From Prionace glauca (lineage: Eukaryota; Chordata; Chondrichthyes; Carcharhiniformes; Carcharhinidae), in the NCBI GenBank assembly GCA_037974335.1, contig CM075759.1, positions 26,081,487-26,145,486 on the forward strand: 64,000 nt of DNA, given 5' to 3'. This document shows positions 41,265 to 53,799 of the stretch, one piece after another. Both the position numbers and the translations under genes were made by a program. Each line of letters begins with the position of its first letter. Positions within the stretch are counted from its first letter, which is position 1. Below the pieces are notes generated by a model that saw only the letters and a list, made by a program, of their open reading frames with translations, was not told the origin of the DNA and ran no database searches.

Positions 41265-41775
41265 TGGCGACTGCACCATCTTGCCGGACAGGAGTAACAT
41301 GGGCTTAGCTGCAGAATGCAATATTCCCTCTGCATTGCCAAATTAAATACTCTAAAGTCAGGAATAGCATGAATCAGTGCAAAGTGAATCTCCCTCTGCG
41401 CTATTCAAATCAAACGTTCCCGGAACAGGGTCGTGAATAGAAACAGAGTGAACCTCCTTGTACAAAGTCAGCTCAAACAAAATGAAGGCAGAAAAAGAAT
41501 GGACTCTCTTCGATGTAAAACCTCTCCTGTATGTTACCTTTAGAGATTCGGGAGGCAGATGCTAGATGCAGGGAAAAATCGTCTACACACTTCAATAAAA
41601 CGCATCCAGGCCTGGTACAACAGAGATTAGATACGGACTAAATCTTGATATTGACAAAGTCATATCAAACATTCAAGAGACAGCTACAGTGAATTGAGAT
41701 GCAGAGTAAATATTTCTACACACTGCCCAGTCAAATACTCCAAGGACAGGGATAACACCGGCTAAATCTCGGGAA
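41265..41775. repeat. Degenerate 60-70 bp tandem array
   Basis: Repeated phrases are GGACAGGAGTAACATGGGCT ... AATATTCCCTCTGC, GTCAGGAATAGCATGAATCA ... AATCTCCCTCTGCG and ACAGGGTCGTGAATAGAAAC. They resemble a tandem element common in shark genomes. Confidence 0.6.
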
Positions 41776-42164
41776 AGATCCCTTGGTGCTGCCACATCGA
41801 TTTTTATCATTAGCTACAACCGAGGTTGGATGCAACAGAAAATGTAGCAAGCATTTCAAGATCATAGAATGTTCAAGAGGTCTTTCAGAGTCCATTTCAC
41901 TCACGGATTCAACCTAATTTAATTACATATTTTAGAAGCCTGTAATTCTGGCTGAGAGAATACATTGGACAGACATTGACTTTATCTCTGGAATGACGAC
42001 GATGAACCATCGTGGAGGGACAAGACACAGGAGAAAGATAGAGAAAGAGATGAAAAACACGAGATGTTCTCTGTTTTCTGTGTCATTTTATTTCAGGATC
42101 AGAGGGATTATTTCCTAATTTCGAACACTGATGTCATCATAATGTTTTTCCTCACATAACTGAT

Positions 42165-43455
42165 AGAACATAGAACATAGAACGTAGAACATAGAACATA
42201 GAACATTACAGCGCAGAACAGGCCCTTCGGCCCACGATGTTGCGCCGACCAGTTACAAAACAATGACCCACTAGCCTAAACCAATCCCTTTTCATCCATA
42301 AACCTATCCACAGATCTTTTAAACGCCCCCAAACTAGGTGCATTTACAACTGCAGCTGGCAGGGCATTCCAGTCCCTCACCACCCTCTGGGTAAAGAACC
42401 TACCCCTGACATCTGTCCTATAACTACCCCCCCTTAATTTAAAATCGTGCCCCCTAGTGCTAGCTTTCTCCATCCTAGGAAAAAGGCTATCACTACTACC
42501 CTGTCTAAACCTCTAATCATCTTATATGTTTCAATGAGATCCCCTCTTAGCCGCCTTCTTTCCAGCGAAAACAACCCCAAATCTCTCAATCTCTCCTCAT
42601 AGGATCTCCCCTCCAAACCAGGCAACATCCTGGTAAACCTCCTCTGCACCCTCTCCAAAGCCTCTACATCCTTCCTGTAATATGGGGACCAGAACTGCAA
42701 CAAAACTCCAAGTGCGGCCGCACCAGAGATGTGTACAGTTGCATCATGACGCTGCGACTCCTAAATTCAATCCCCCTACCAATAAACGCCAAAACTCCGT
42801 ATGCCTTCTTAACAACCTTATCTACTTGATTCCCAACTTTCAGGGATCTATGTACACATACACCTAGATCCCTCTGCTCCTCCACACTATTCAAAGTCCT
42901 CCCGTTAGCCCTATACTCAACACATCTGTTATTCCTACCGAAATGAATTACCTCACACTTCTCCACATTAAACTCCATCCGCCACCTCTCAGCCCAGCTC
43001 TGCAACCTTTCTAAGTCATCCTGCAAACTATGACACCCTTCCTTACAATCTACCACACCTCCGACTTTGGTGTCATCAGCAAACTTACTAATCCACCCAA
43101 CTATACCCTCATCCAGATCATTAATAAAAATTACAAACAGCGGTGGCCCCAAAACAGATCCCTGAGGCACACCACTTGTAACCGAACTCCATGACGAATA
43201 TTTCCCATCAACCACCACTCTCTGTCTCCTATCTGCTAGCCAATTCCTGATCCAATTACCTAGATCACCCCCAATCCCATACATCTGCATTTTCTGCAGA
43301 AGCCTACCATGGTGAACCTTATCAAACGCCTTGCTAAAATCCATATACACCACATCAACTGTCTTACCCTTATCCAGCTCTTTGGTCACTTTCTCAAAGA
43401 ACTCGATAAGGTTAGTAAGGCATGACCTACCCGCTACAAAACCACGCTGATGAAT
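42165..43455 (-). mobile_element. CR1-like LINE, 5'-truncated
   Basis: The RT region is open for about 300 codons: [45 protein letters not shown] and KFADDTKVGG. It then loses frame near the C-terminus. The 3' end (42165) carries an (ATAGAAC)n run and the CAACATCGTGGGCCGAAGGG CC tail. Confidence 0.95.
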
Positions 43456-44024
43456 AAATAATGTTGAAAAACAACCATTACTGGAATCCGTTGATTGATT
43501 TGCATGGTTCTCTCTATTTCTGTGGTGTGTTGGTGGGGAATTATTTGTTGTGTTTTTGTCAATCAACAATCTAATTTGGAGTTTCTATTTTTGTATTTAT
43601 TTACATAAATACCTCACTGTTTGCAATGAAATGTTCATGACAGAAAAACCAGATAAACCGTCACTTATTGATCAGTTTCAACTCAAAATAGCGATTTATT
43701 TTAAGAATTGTAACAGTTGGTTGGTTCAAAATGAATAGAAACTTTTGAACATTCATAACACCAGTTGTATTTAATTGAAAGAAAATGATACATTTCATTT
43801 CAGAATTAGTTCTGAAAGTTCTGATGTCACAATTAACAAAGCATTTGTGAACAGGCAGATATTCCACGGAATGATCATTTGATTGAGGATTTAGTCTGTT
43901 TAAACTAGACAAGTTAAATTAAAAAAAAAGATCTGATGTCTCAATATTCCTGTCACAAATAGTGATCACATTCACACGACACAAGAATAAAAAATCCAAT
44001 ATTGTTATCACTAAGAGTTACAAT

Positions 44025-44500
44025 TAGTTTTGCTGCTTCACAGGGAACGGGTTCGCTTCTAACCCTCGTGAATGTGACTGGTTTTCACATTCTACCCATG
44101 TCCATGTGTGTTTCCTCCCAGTGCTCCAGTTTCCTTCCACAGTCCCAGGATGTGCAGGTTAGGTGGATTGGCTGTAATAAATTGTCCCTTAGCGTCCAAT
44201 GATGTGCAAGGTAGAATCATCGAATCCCTACAGTGGAGAAGGAGACCATTCGGCTCATCCAGTCTGCTCCAGCTATCCAGCAAAGTATCCTTCCCAGGTC
44301 CAAGGTGGATTGTCTATGCTAAATTTCTTATTAGTGTTCGACTATGTGTAGGTTCCGGGGATTAGCCTGTGAATATGTGCTGTCGGAATAGGGTGAAGGC
44401 TGGGCCCAGGTAGGATGCTCTGCTGGAGAGCCACTGCAGAGTTCTTAGACCGAATGGTCTCCGTTTGAATTGCAGGGATTCTATGATGTTATGTTGTTAT
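44025..44500 (+). mobile_element. tRNA-derived SINE with a nested SINE piece
   Basis: The head TTTGCTGCTTCACAGGGAAC GGGTTCGCTTC is B-box-like. The body includes TTTCCTCCCAGTGCTCCAG and CCCAGGATGTGCAGGTTAGG. A reversed SINE start (AATCATCGAATCCCTACAGT GGAGAAGGAG) is nested at about 44214-44275. Confidence 0.75.
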
Positions 44501-44619
44501 GATCAGGCAGAAGCTTGACCGTGTTCACATTAATCTCAACGCTTCCAAAGAATTACAACGTTCATTTTGGAGGAACATGCATTTATATAACACTTTATCC
44601 AACCTCATATCTTCCTAAC

Positions 44620-44695
44620 GTTTGAGTGGCGCAGGTGTGGAAGGCCGAATGGCCTGTTTCCTGTGCTGTATTGTTCTTTGCTCTTTGTTTGTTCT
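44620..44695 (+). mobile_element. LINE 3' tail fragment
   Basis: GAAGGCCGAATGGCCTGTTT CCTGTGCTGTATTGTTC. Confidence 0.7.
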
Positions 44696-45034
44696 TAAAA
44701 CTCACTGGTGTCCTTTTGCTGAAATTAGCCACTGCTGTCATTGTTGCAAATACAGCAGGTAATTTGCGTACAATAAACTACTCCAAACAGAGATGTGATA
44801 ACTTGACAGTAAATGTGTGATTTTGTTTGAAGAATCAGTATTAATGTAGAATATTGGAGAGAACACTTTTGTTCTTTAGTATTATATCAATGAGGTTTTG
44901 CATGGTGGCATCGATCATTAATATTAATCTCGTTCCCTCTCTCATGATGCACATTGGCCTGTTGAGTAACATTTGTGTTGTTGTCGTTTTAGATTTCCAG
45001 AATCTGCAGCACTTTACTCTGTTGTTATTGATCC

Positions 45035-45300
45035 AATGGATGTGAGCATCACTGACAAAGCCAACATTTAGTTGTCCTTTCTGAGGAGGCAATTGTGAAC
45101 CACCGTGTTGAAACCTGCCCTCTGGATGATTTTATTATTTGATTTTCTATAACAGCTTTGATAAAAATGACTAGCCTGCCCGGCAATTTCAGTAGTGGCT
45201 AAGAGCCATTTCATCACAGTGGAACTGGAGTCTATGTAGAACAGACAGGATAAATATAGGAATCTTCCATTTCCGGTTATTTCAAAAGTGAAGATGTCGT
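45035..45300 (-). mobile_element. SINE-like fragment
   Basis: GGATGTGAGCATCACTGACA AAGCCAACATTTAG and CACAGTGGAACTGGAGTCTA TGTAGAACAGACAGGATAA fit the reverse of the 23.0-kb SINE body. Confidence 0.6.
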
Positions 45301-45307
45301 TTGAAGT

Positions 45308-45492
45308 ATAAAAACAAATTACTGCAAATTGAAACCAAAAGACAAAATACTGGAAAATCTCAGCAGGTCTGGCAATATAAGTGACGAGAGAAAATAGCTG
45401 ACGGTTCGTGTCCAGATGACGTTTTGACAAAGAATCTCTCTCCTCACTGATGCTGCCAGACTTGCTGAGATTTTCCAGCATTTTCTCTTTAC
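45308..45492. mobile_element. Inverted-repeat element (CTCAGCAGGTCTGGCA family)
   Basis: Left arm TACTGGAAAATCTCAGCAGG TCTGGCA and right arm TGCCAGACTTGCTGAGATTT TCCAGCATTTTC are complementary, with about 75 bp between. It abuts the VH relic. GTTTGAAGT on both sides (45299-45307, 45496-45504) may be a target duplication. Confidence 0.8.
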
Positions 45493-45750
45493 GTTGTTTG
45501 AAGTGTCTTTGGGCGGAGCAAATTGATTCTGAATCCATGGGGCAGAGAAATTGTAGGTTGTTCCAAGACTATCATCCTGAAGAAGACACTGTGAACACTG
45601 GCCAGGGACTGGTCAGACCCAGACCGTCGAGTTGCTGCCAACATTGAACGCTATGTCTTTACAGCTCAGTCTCAGGGAGCCTCAGGGACGTCCGGTTTCT
45701 GCCTCTGGCTGAGTCAACACAATCTCCGATTAGACAATTTTAAAATTATG
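45493..45750 (-). pseudogene. IGHV: VH relic of a second IgH cluster
   Basis: From 45738 downwards it matches the intact [15 protein letters not shown] then, after a stop, GSLRLSCK. The CDR1-FR2 region is rearranged and FR3 stops at the GTGTCTTTGGGCGGAGCAAA position, where the foldback element begins. The CDR3 end, RSS and leader exon are missing. The leader-intron sequence continues to about 46190 around a repeat. Confidence 0.85.
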
Positions 45751-45779
45751 AAAACAAAACAATGAAAACAAAACGCCAC

Positions 45780-46085
45780 GCACCCCGGAGATACTGTCTA
45801 ATCTTTTGCCATCGGGGACAGATACAAAATCTGAGGACACTACAAACTGATTCAAAAACAACTTATTTACTGTTGCAATTAGATGACTGAATGGGCCTAC
45901 ATCGCATTAAATTGATATTTTTTCTAGGTCCTAGCTATGACTGCAACATAACAGTCTTCACTCTCTCCCGTCCTTCCCTATGTATGGTATGCTCCGTCTG
46001 TAGAGTGTGCAAGAATGAATACTTTTCACTGTGTATTGATATATTTGATAATAATAAATCAAATTAAATCAAATAAAATATGTCA
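45780..46085 (+). repeat. Interspersed repeat ending in AATAAATCAAATTAAATCAA
   Basis: TTCACTCTCTCCCGTCCTTC, ATGGTATGCTCCGTCTGTAG and CTTTTCACTGTGTATTGATA TATTTGATAATAATAAATC with a TCAAAT tail. It looks like a retroposed element inserted in the old leader intron. Confidence 0.7.
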
Positions 46086-46654
46086 AAAATACTGAGAATT
46101 ATTCCCAGTTAATTGATTGCTGGCACTGGAACATTCAAGAGGCAGACTAACACTCAGGCAGTAACAGTGAAATCCATTGTAACGTCTTCGATAGTCCAGG
46201 AGGTGAAATTGCATTTGAGCAAGTGAATTAGAGAGAAAAAAATATAATTTGATTGTAAATTACGTCCCTTCATTTCTGCACCCCTTTCACAATGGAATAA
46301 ACATAAAGAAGATGACATGACCTTATCAGGATAAATACGTCAGTCTGATTTGCAATAATTTTGACTTTCTAACACATTGCAGCAAAAACATAAATAATTA
46401 GAGGGATTATTATCGATTTATGTAACTAAATGCTGGGATGATTGTATTTCAGGTGTGGATAGCTATCACTGTAATTTGAGACCGAATGCACGAAGAAGAG
46501 AAGCAATGGCCGACTGTTAGTGTCACTGACAATTCGTCCACAAACTGAAGTGATGTTTTCAAGACATGGCTTCAAATCCCAGAACAACAAATGGGTAGAA
46601 TTCAAATTTAGCAAAAACATCTGGAAATAAGAATCTACTTATAAGCATAATATC

Positions 46655-46830
46655 ATTGTCGATTGTGTAAAAAAAAAATCCATTCGCTTCACTAATGTGT
46701 TTTAGAGAAGGGAATCTGCTGTACGTAACTGGTCTGGTTTATCTGTAATTCCAGAGCCACGGCAATGTGATTGGCTCTCCATTGCCCTTGGCAAGAGGTG
46801 GCCAATAAATTCTGGTCATCCAGCGTTCCC
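46655..46830 (+). mobile_element. SINE 3' part
   Basis: TTCACTAATGTGTTTTAGAG AAGGGAATCTGC and CCAGAGCCACGGCAATGTGA TTGGCTCTC match the 23.0-kb SINE. Confidence 0.7.
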
Positions 46831-46839
46831 CATGTTCAT

Positions 46840-47145
46840 AGAATCTGTACAGAGCATAAGGAGGCCATTTGGCCTATCGGGCCCGCACCAACGCCATTTC
46901 TATTCTGGGCCTATCCCCAACACCCAACTATATTCCCTGCTAAATCCCTTGACATTATGGGTCAATTTATCATCGCCAATCAACCTAAGCGGTACATTAT
47001 TTCACAGTGTGAGTAAATAGGCTGACAATTGGAGAATGTGCAGACTCCACACAGATAGTGATTCCACATAGACCAAAATCTGGGATTGAACCTGGGTCTC
47101 GGGTTCTTTAGGGCAGAAGTGCTAACAAAGATGTCACCGTACAAC
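46840..47145 (-). mobile_element. tRNA-derived SINE
   Basis: AATCTGTACAGAGCATAAGG AGGCCATTTGGCC to GGGATTGAACCTGGGTCTCG and a tRNA-like end GCAGAAGTGCTAACAAAGAT GTCACCGTAC. Nearly full length in reverse orientation. Confidence 0.8.
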
Positions 47146-48619
47146 TCACAAATACATTCAAAAAAGAAAATCCTTGTATGATGCAATGTTACACCTTATA
47201 TTTCCCCCAATAGCTATTTAATCCTGGGAAAATTAACAGTACAAGAAAACTGGTTGACTTATGATTACTTGAGTTGACAGAGAAATATGAAATTAAAATC
47301 GACTTTGGACAGAGAATTTAATGAGTCAGAACGGAGACCGGGATCAGGAAAGTTCTCCCTCAGCATCCAAATCATTGCAGCTCATTTTATTGGCCACCTG
47401 TTGTTGAACATTCGCTGGTAATGTGAAAACAGGACATCAGGACTTTGCGGCGTATTGCATAACATCACAAGAATAAATGTTTTATCTCCCACTGAACCAG
47501 GTTATGAACGAGTCATTTCTTCACAGATTGGCAGCTACGAGACGTATTAGTAAATGCTGGAAATCAGATTGTGCTGCACAACAGAACATGGATCTAATCA
47601 AATGTAAGAGAGGGGCAGAGCACTGAGAAAATTCCAAGAATCCGCGCTGCTCAAGGCAGTTATATGGTTTATTTCTACTTTTAATTATTTTCATTTTGGG
47701 GCTATTACACTGACCTCATTGGACTGAGGGATTGGGAACATTAAAATCCCCTCCATGCACATCATGGCTTTAATTGTTGAGAGGGCATTTATTTGCAAGT
47801 TATAAAAATGAAATAGCACCTGGCCAATTTACTAGTTTCTGATATTGTTGAATCACATAATGCACAGTAGATTCATTTAAAATATTTGCTGAGAAAGAAT
47901 ACAAATTAGAACGTGTCTTTCTTGTGGGAAATAAACAATTATTATATTACTGACTAAGTTCCTTTCTACCCTTACAGATTCACGTTAATTTGTCCGATGC
48001 AGTATTTGGCAGCAGTCCAACCTGCTGCCAAATACCCGAAAATATTTACAGGAAACATCTGACGGTGTTTGTTCAGTAAATCAAAGATCTGTTTGCTCAG
48101 TACTGAGTGCTTGGCTGCAAGCCAACTTCAAACTCGTAGCATTGTCAATGGGGCCTATTTATAAATAAATCTGCCCAGCAACAGTGCTGCAGGCAACTTA
48201 ATTATTTTTTTTTAAAGTTGTGAACCTATACCAATACTTCCCTTTTCTTAGGTTTCCTTAGGTTTACTTAGACAGTTTCCAGCTTCTCCGGCGCCTTGGT
48301 AGCAACAATGATGATCTCTCCAACACAACCAAACGATGCGATCGTTGGATAGGAATAAATACAGGCAAGTTGCGTGAATTGATACAGAGAGATGATATAT
48401 TTTATACTACATAAACATGTATATTTGTGTTTTATTTCATTTATTCTTCCATTTGATGTGCGAACCTCTGGGAAGACCAACATTTGTTTCCTGCGCTTAA
48501 CTTATTTACAGCAGAGTGGTATTCCAGGGCATCTCAGAAGGCATTGCCCAGTTACACATACTGCTGTCCGGCTAGAGTCACATCCTGCTGATGGTGGATC
48601 TTCAAATCGAAGCTGGAAA

Positions 48620-49060
48620 AAGTGAAAATGATGAGATTGATGAGAGTGGATTGTTATATTTGGCACCTTGTGAAATTGATTTGTGCACAACTTGACATTT
48701 GACAAAGCACACAGCCAAACACACACCCACACATTCTCTCTTGTTCTCATTCTGTCTCACATATTATCTTCTTTTCATATACACATGCACTTAGACACAC
48801 ACACACACACACTCATATGAATACACACATTTTTCTGCAACTTAAGACTCCACCTTGCCTTCCTGGGAGGCTTCAGAGATAATGACCCCAACTATCTTTC
48901 AGGTGGAATGATGAAGGAATAAACTTTCCCCAACGCAGTGATTGCCGAGCTGGACATTAAAGGTGCCATGGTCTCCAACAGAGCCTTGGTCAACATTCTT
49001 CCTTCTAACCAGGACTAACACAAATATACTAACATGAATTGAGGCATTTTGCTCTGGAGC
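48620..49060. other. Unassigned sequence
   Basis: A short (CA)n lies at 48791-48812. No gene recognised. Confidence 0.5.
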
Positions 49061-49069
49061 TGGCTTGGC

Positions 49070-49960
49070 AATTTAGGAACAGGAGTGGGCCAATCAACTC
49101 CACAGACTCGCCCCGCTATTCTTTAAGATCTTGGCTGATCTGTAACCAAATTCCATGTACCTGCCCACGGCCCATATCCCTTGATAACCCTGCTCAATTG
49201 AAAAACAAACGACCTTACACTTAAATTTAACAATTGAACCAGCATCCACCGGAGTTTGAGGAAGAGAGTTCCAAACTTTGCCACTCTCTGTGTATAGAAA
49301 TGCTTTGTATCAACTCTCCTACATGGCTTGGCCTTTTTAAAAAAAAATATGGTCCTTTATTTTCGAGCCTTCAACTGGTGGAAACATTTTATCCTTGTCA
49401 ACTCTATCCTTCCCTGTAAATATGTTGTTGATTTCTGTGAACGCACCCTTTAAACTTCTGAATATGAGCGAAAAACTCTTAATTTGTCTAAATTCTCCTG
49501 GCAACCTAACCCCTTAAGATCAGATATAATTCGTGTACACCTGCGTTGAACTCCTACCAGGGTGAACACGCTTCCAAAGTTTGTTGCCCATACCTGCTCA
49601 GAGTTCTGTAATTGGGGTCTAACAAAGATTTTCCACAATTGCAGCACAGCACCTGCATCCCTGCACTCCTACCCTTTAGATATGTAGACCAGCATTCCTT
49701 TGGCCTTCTTGACTGTTTTCTGCATCAGTTCGTGACATTTTAAGAAGCTCTGCACTGGAACTCCAAATCTCGCTGGACATTAACTGAATTTCACTTTGTA
49801 CTTTCTAAAAAATAGTCTTAATCAATATCAATTGGATATTTGACTATTTTTGTAACTATTTAAGTCGCTGATGAATATTGTAAATAATTGAGCCCCCTAG
49901 ATAGATTCCGATTGGACACCACCTAACCTATATTATTCAACAGCGTCCATATACAGTTCT
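49070..49960 (-). mobile_element. Old CR1-like LINE fragment
   Basis: AGGAACAGGAGTGGGCCAAT C, GAAGAGAGTTCCAAACTTTG CCACTCTCTG and TACCAGGGTGAACACGCTTC follow the LINE 3' region in order. Many stops. Confidence 0.85.
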
Positions 49961-50089
49961 TTTCACCTTAAATGTTGACACCTTCCACAGAAGTGGATGT
50001 GGGATTATATTTATGAGTGTGAATTCTTGATACATTACTATCATTAATCATACCTGATAATGATATTGTCACAGTTAACTGTAATTGTA

Positions 50090-50290
50090 GAGCTTTGCCA
50101 GCAGATGGAATTGAAATCGTGATCAGTTACATTAGAGATTCAGGCACTGCTTCAATAAATACTACACTGGACCCTGTGTCCGTTCATTCTGAATTGGCCT
50201 CCATATGTATATATGTGGAATGGGCCCCGTCTCTGATTACAATATATGATACCATATGGAACCTTGTTTCAACTAATTTACACTGATACA
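50090..50290. repeat. Degenerate short-period repeat fragment
   Basis: ACACTGGACCCTGTGTCC, GGAATGGGCCCCGTCTCTGA TTAC, GGAACCTTGTTTCAACTAAT TTACACTG, same family as 39.9 and 52.1 kb. Confidence 0.5.
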
Positions 50291-50579
50291 TGACAATGTA
50301 TACATCACATAACTACCCTGATCCGATTTTTTACAAGCAGGATGTAACGTTGCAGTTCTCCCGCACACAGTCTTGAATGGTGGTTTAAAATAAAACGCGG
50401 CAGAAGCCTCAAATAAAATCCCAATTTTTAAGATGGGGGAGCTCAGCAAGAAGGAAGAGAAAGAAGATTGAAACAATTGCTAATATCTTCAGCCAGAAGT
50501 GCCAAGAGGATGTTCCATCACGGCCTCCTCCTGAAGTCCCGAGCATCACAGATGCCAGTCTCCGAACAGTTCAACTCAT

Positions 50580-50720
50580 TTCACATGATAACATAGGAAG
50601 ATAGGGACAGGAGTTTGTCACTCATCTCCTGAAGCCCGCTCGGCCATGCAATATGATCATGAATGGTATGTGGCCTAACCCCATGTTAAAATCATTGGAC
50701 AAGGTGAAGATTATTCATCC
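50580..50720 (-). mobile_element. LINE 3' end fragment
   Basis: AACATAGGAAGATAGGGACA GGAGT ... GCTCGGCCATGCAATATGAT CATG is a CR1-like 3' terminus. Confidence 0.7.
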
Positions 50721-50919
50721 TGACAATACTTCAGCAACAATATGAACGATTTTTGCTCTGGGCCTAGCTGCGTCCCAGCCAATCTATTCAAGTACAGCTA
50801 TGATACTATCAAAACACAACATTGTGGAATTTTGGCAGACATGCCTGATCGCAAAAGGCTAGACAAAATCCCAGCTTCCGCCCAATGAGCGGAACTCTGT
50901 CAACATAGCAGAAAGTATC

Positions 50920-50992
50920 AAGGATTATTAATAATGCAATAATAATAATGGGAATAATAATAATAACAATGGTAATAATAATAATAATAATA
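50920..50992. repeat. (AAT)n microsatellite
   Basis: AATAATAATGG-type repeats over about 70 bp. Confidence 0.9.
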
Positions 50993-51239
50993 TTTTGCTC
51001 AGTGATGCTCTTTTTGGGTCCCACCAGGAACACTCATTTCCAGAAATCATTTAAACTTCCTCCAAATATAGTGGAACTAGCTGATTTACTAAAGTGAGAT
51101 GAGAGAGCCTGCCCTCTACATTAGTAGAGCACTTGACTGACTGTCACAGCAAGGACCCTGAGCAAAGCTTCAATCAATGGGGATCCGGGGGAAAATATTT
51201 CACTGGCCGCAGTCACACCGAGCACAGAGTAAGATGGCT

Positions 51240-51770
51240 GTGGCTGTTTAAAGCCAATCATCTCAGTCACAGCGGTTTACAGCATGGAAACAGGTATCTC
51301 GGTCCAACTTGCCCATGCCACCTTTTTAAAAAAAAACACCAAAACTAATCCCTATTGCCTGCACTTGGCCTATATCCTTCTATACCCATCTTACCCATGT
51401 AACTGGCTTAAATATTTTTTAAAAGACAAAATTGTAACAACGTCTACTACTACCTCTGGCAGCTTGTTCCAGACACTCACCACCCTCTCTGTGGAAACAA
51501 ATGCCCCTCTGGGCACTTTTGTATCTCTTCCTGCTCACCTTAAACCTGTTCGCTCTAGTTTTAGAGTCCCCTATTTTTGAGACAAGATATTGACTATCTT
51601 GCTGATCTGTGTCCCTCATCATTTTATATAAGTCTATAAGATCACTCCTCAGCCTTCTGTGCTCCAGAGGAAGGAAAAGGCCCAGTCTATCCAACCTCTC
51701 CTTATAAATCAAACCATCACGTCCTGATAGCATCTCAGTAATTCCCATCTGCACTCTTTCTAGGCCCGGG
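51240..51770 (-). mobile_element. Old CR1-like LINE 3' fragment
   Basis: GTTTACAGCATGGAAACAGG, CAGCTTGTTCCAGACACTCA CCACCCTC and CAACCTCTCCTTATAAATCA, in order. A 111-codon stretch (51754-51419) keeps LINE-like residues such as IDLYKMMRDTD. Confidence 0.87.
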
Positions 51771-51779
51771 ATAACTGCA

Positions 51780-53200
51780 GTAAGTCTTCCTCAATTCTGA
51801 TTTTATTCTGACTCGATGGCAATGATTAATGGGAATCCATGTAAAACTTCCATCAATTCTTAAAATAACATCTGGAAACACGCGAGGCACAGGATCTGAG
51901 AGTTTGACGTTAATGATGTATGAGTTCCACTATCAGAACAGCTGAACACTGAGTTTGTTTCTCTTAGAACTGAGCAGTCTATGGGAGATTTAGTCCAAAA
52001 TTCAAAGCTATGAATGCGAATGTTTTACTCATTAGGAAGAATCTGTTACCCACTGGCAAAAGGGCCAGTGTACAGAAGACACTGCTTTATTAGTTATGAA
52101 TGAATGGAACCATCTCACTGATTACATCACACCAGTCCATATTTCTACTTATTTTGTTCCAGATCCAATATTTAATTATATGTCGGTAGATCCTGACCCT
52201 CTTTATATTACATTCGCTCATATCTCTCGTTAATCTACACTGGACCATCCCTCTATTTATGTGGCATTAGGTCCTCTCAATTAGTACTAATGTCCACCAC
52301 GGATCTGATTATATTACCTGAGATCCAACGAATTTTTATGTTACACGAGATTTGTCTCTTTACATGACGGAAGAACCTGTCTTTGATAGTTCAATACCGG
52401 ACGATAAATATGTTTCCTGTCAAAGTATTATCAATCATGATATACATGGATGTGCCTGTCCGATACCAGTCATTCTTGTTTGGAAGTGTAGGTTTATATT
52501 TTGCTAATATCTATAAGTAACTGTGAGAAACGCCGAATTGCTCTGTTATTGTATTTAGCGTGAACGTTCTAACAATTTCTAAGTGATTAACTGGCACTGG
52601 GGGACAGGTCAGTATCTGAACAATGGTGCAGCATTCATTGTAACACTGTCAAGTAATCCCTGTTGTGATGCATTTTAATAGTTAAATATTGTGTTGCATC
52701 ACGTCAATTTACCACAGATTTTACCAAAACGTATTTCGTCTGTCTCATTTTATTAAAAACATTCACTGATACGGTGACAGTGTGAGACTGAATTGTGGAC
52801 TTACAAAATCTCAGATGGATCCAACAGGCTGAATACCTATCCAATCATTAATTGCTTACCTCTGTCCTAAAAAAAAATTGTCACAGAACAAGTCTTGACA
52901 GTGACGTTACGATGGAATATAATTCAAAGTGTACACTTTCTGCAGTTTGTATTGCTATATCTTAAATTATTTTTTTTTCAACTTGAAATGTGTTCAACTG
53001 CTAAGGCCCTAACCTCTGGTATTCCCTCCGAAATCTACTTATCTCAGTTTCCTTGTCTAAGTCAATCCATAAAGCTGTCCCTTCATTGACCATCCTTTCA
53101 CTAATCTGATCAAATAACTGTTGTTCATAAAAAAAATGCAGGTGCATGGAGTCTGAAAACATGCCAGAGACACTCAGCAGATCATTCACCATATGTGGAA
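51780..53200. other. Unassigned sequence with a degenerate array
   Basis: No gene recognised. Around 52110-52450, phrases such as ACCATCCCTCTATTTATGTG and AGAACCTGTCTTTGATAG look like the degenerate array of 39.9-40.6 kb. Confidence 0.5.
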
Positions 53201-53214
53201 TGGCATGAGTGTTC

Positions 53215-53391
53215 ATCTCTCCCTTTCTCTCTCTCTCTCTCCCTGCCTCTTTTCCCTCTCTCCTAATCCGCGCCATTCCTGCCTCTCTCCCTCCCACTGT
53301 CTCTCTCTCTCTGTCTCTCCTTGTCCCCGCTCTCTCTCCCTGGCTCCTTCTCTCTCTCTGTTTATCTCTGTCTCTCTGTCTCCCGCTCTCC

Positions 53392-53432
<41 letters not shown>

Positions 53433-53589
53433 CTTGTCCCCGCTCTCTCTCCCTGGCTCCTTCTCTCTCTCTGTTTTTCTCTGTCTCTCTGTCTCCTTCT
53501 CTCTCTCTCTGTCTCTCTTTGTCCCCGCTCTCTCTCCCTGGCTCCTTCTCTCTCTCTGTTTATCTCTGTCTCTCTGTCTCCCGCTCTCC

Positions 53590-53629
<40 letters not shown>

Positions 53630-53795
53630 TTGTCCCCGCTCTCTCTCCCTGGCTCCTTTTCTCTCTCTGTTTTTCTCTGTCTCTCTGTCTCCCTCTCTCT
53701 CTCTCTGTCTCTCCTTGTCCCCGCTCTCTCTCCCTGACTCCTTTTCTCTCTCTGTTTTCCCCTCTGTCTGTCTCTCCCTCTCTCTGTCTGTCTCA
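53215..53795. repeat. CT-rich minisatellite with alternating unit lengths
   Basis: TTGTCCCCGCTCTCTCTCCC TGG starts at 53321, 53434, 53519, 53630 and 53715, so unit lengths alternate about 113/85/111/85 bp. (CTCT)n length makes the difference. The Ser/Leu-rich frames are artefacts. Confidence 0.95.
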
Positions 53796-53799
53796 GATT

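Larger units (their letters stand above)
46300..48620 (-). other. Duplicated V-gene flank (second IgH cluster remnant)
   Basis: Collinear with 37.1-38.7 kb as listed there, but interrupted by two SINEs at 46.66-47.15 kb. The promoter and leader exon of this copy are gone. Confidence 0.75.

Noticed and set aside
43498-43505. Octamer ATTTGCAT near 43.5 kb (others near 129 and 7906)
   Set aside because: Outside any Ig promoter or intron of the intact cluster; expected by chance at this frequency.
45235-45298. Possible continuation of the VH relic beyond the foldback element
   Set aside because: The sequence fits the SINE body better than the end of FR3, so the relic is taken to stop at 45493.
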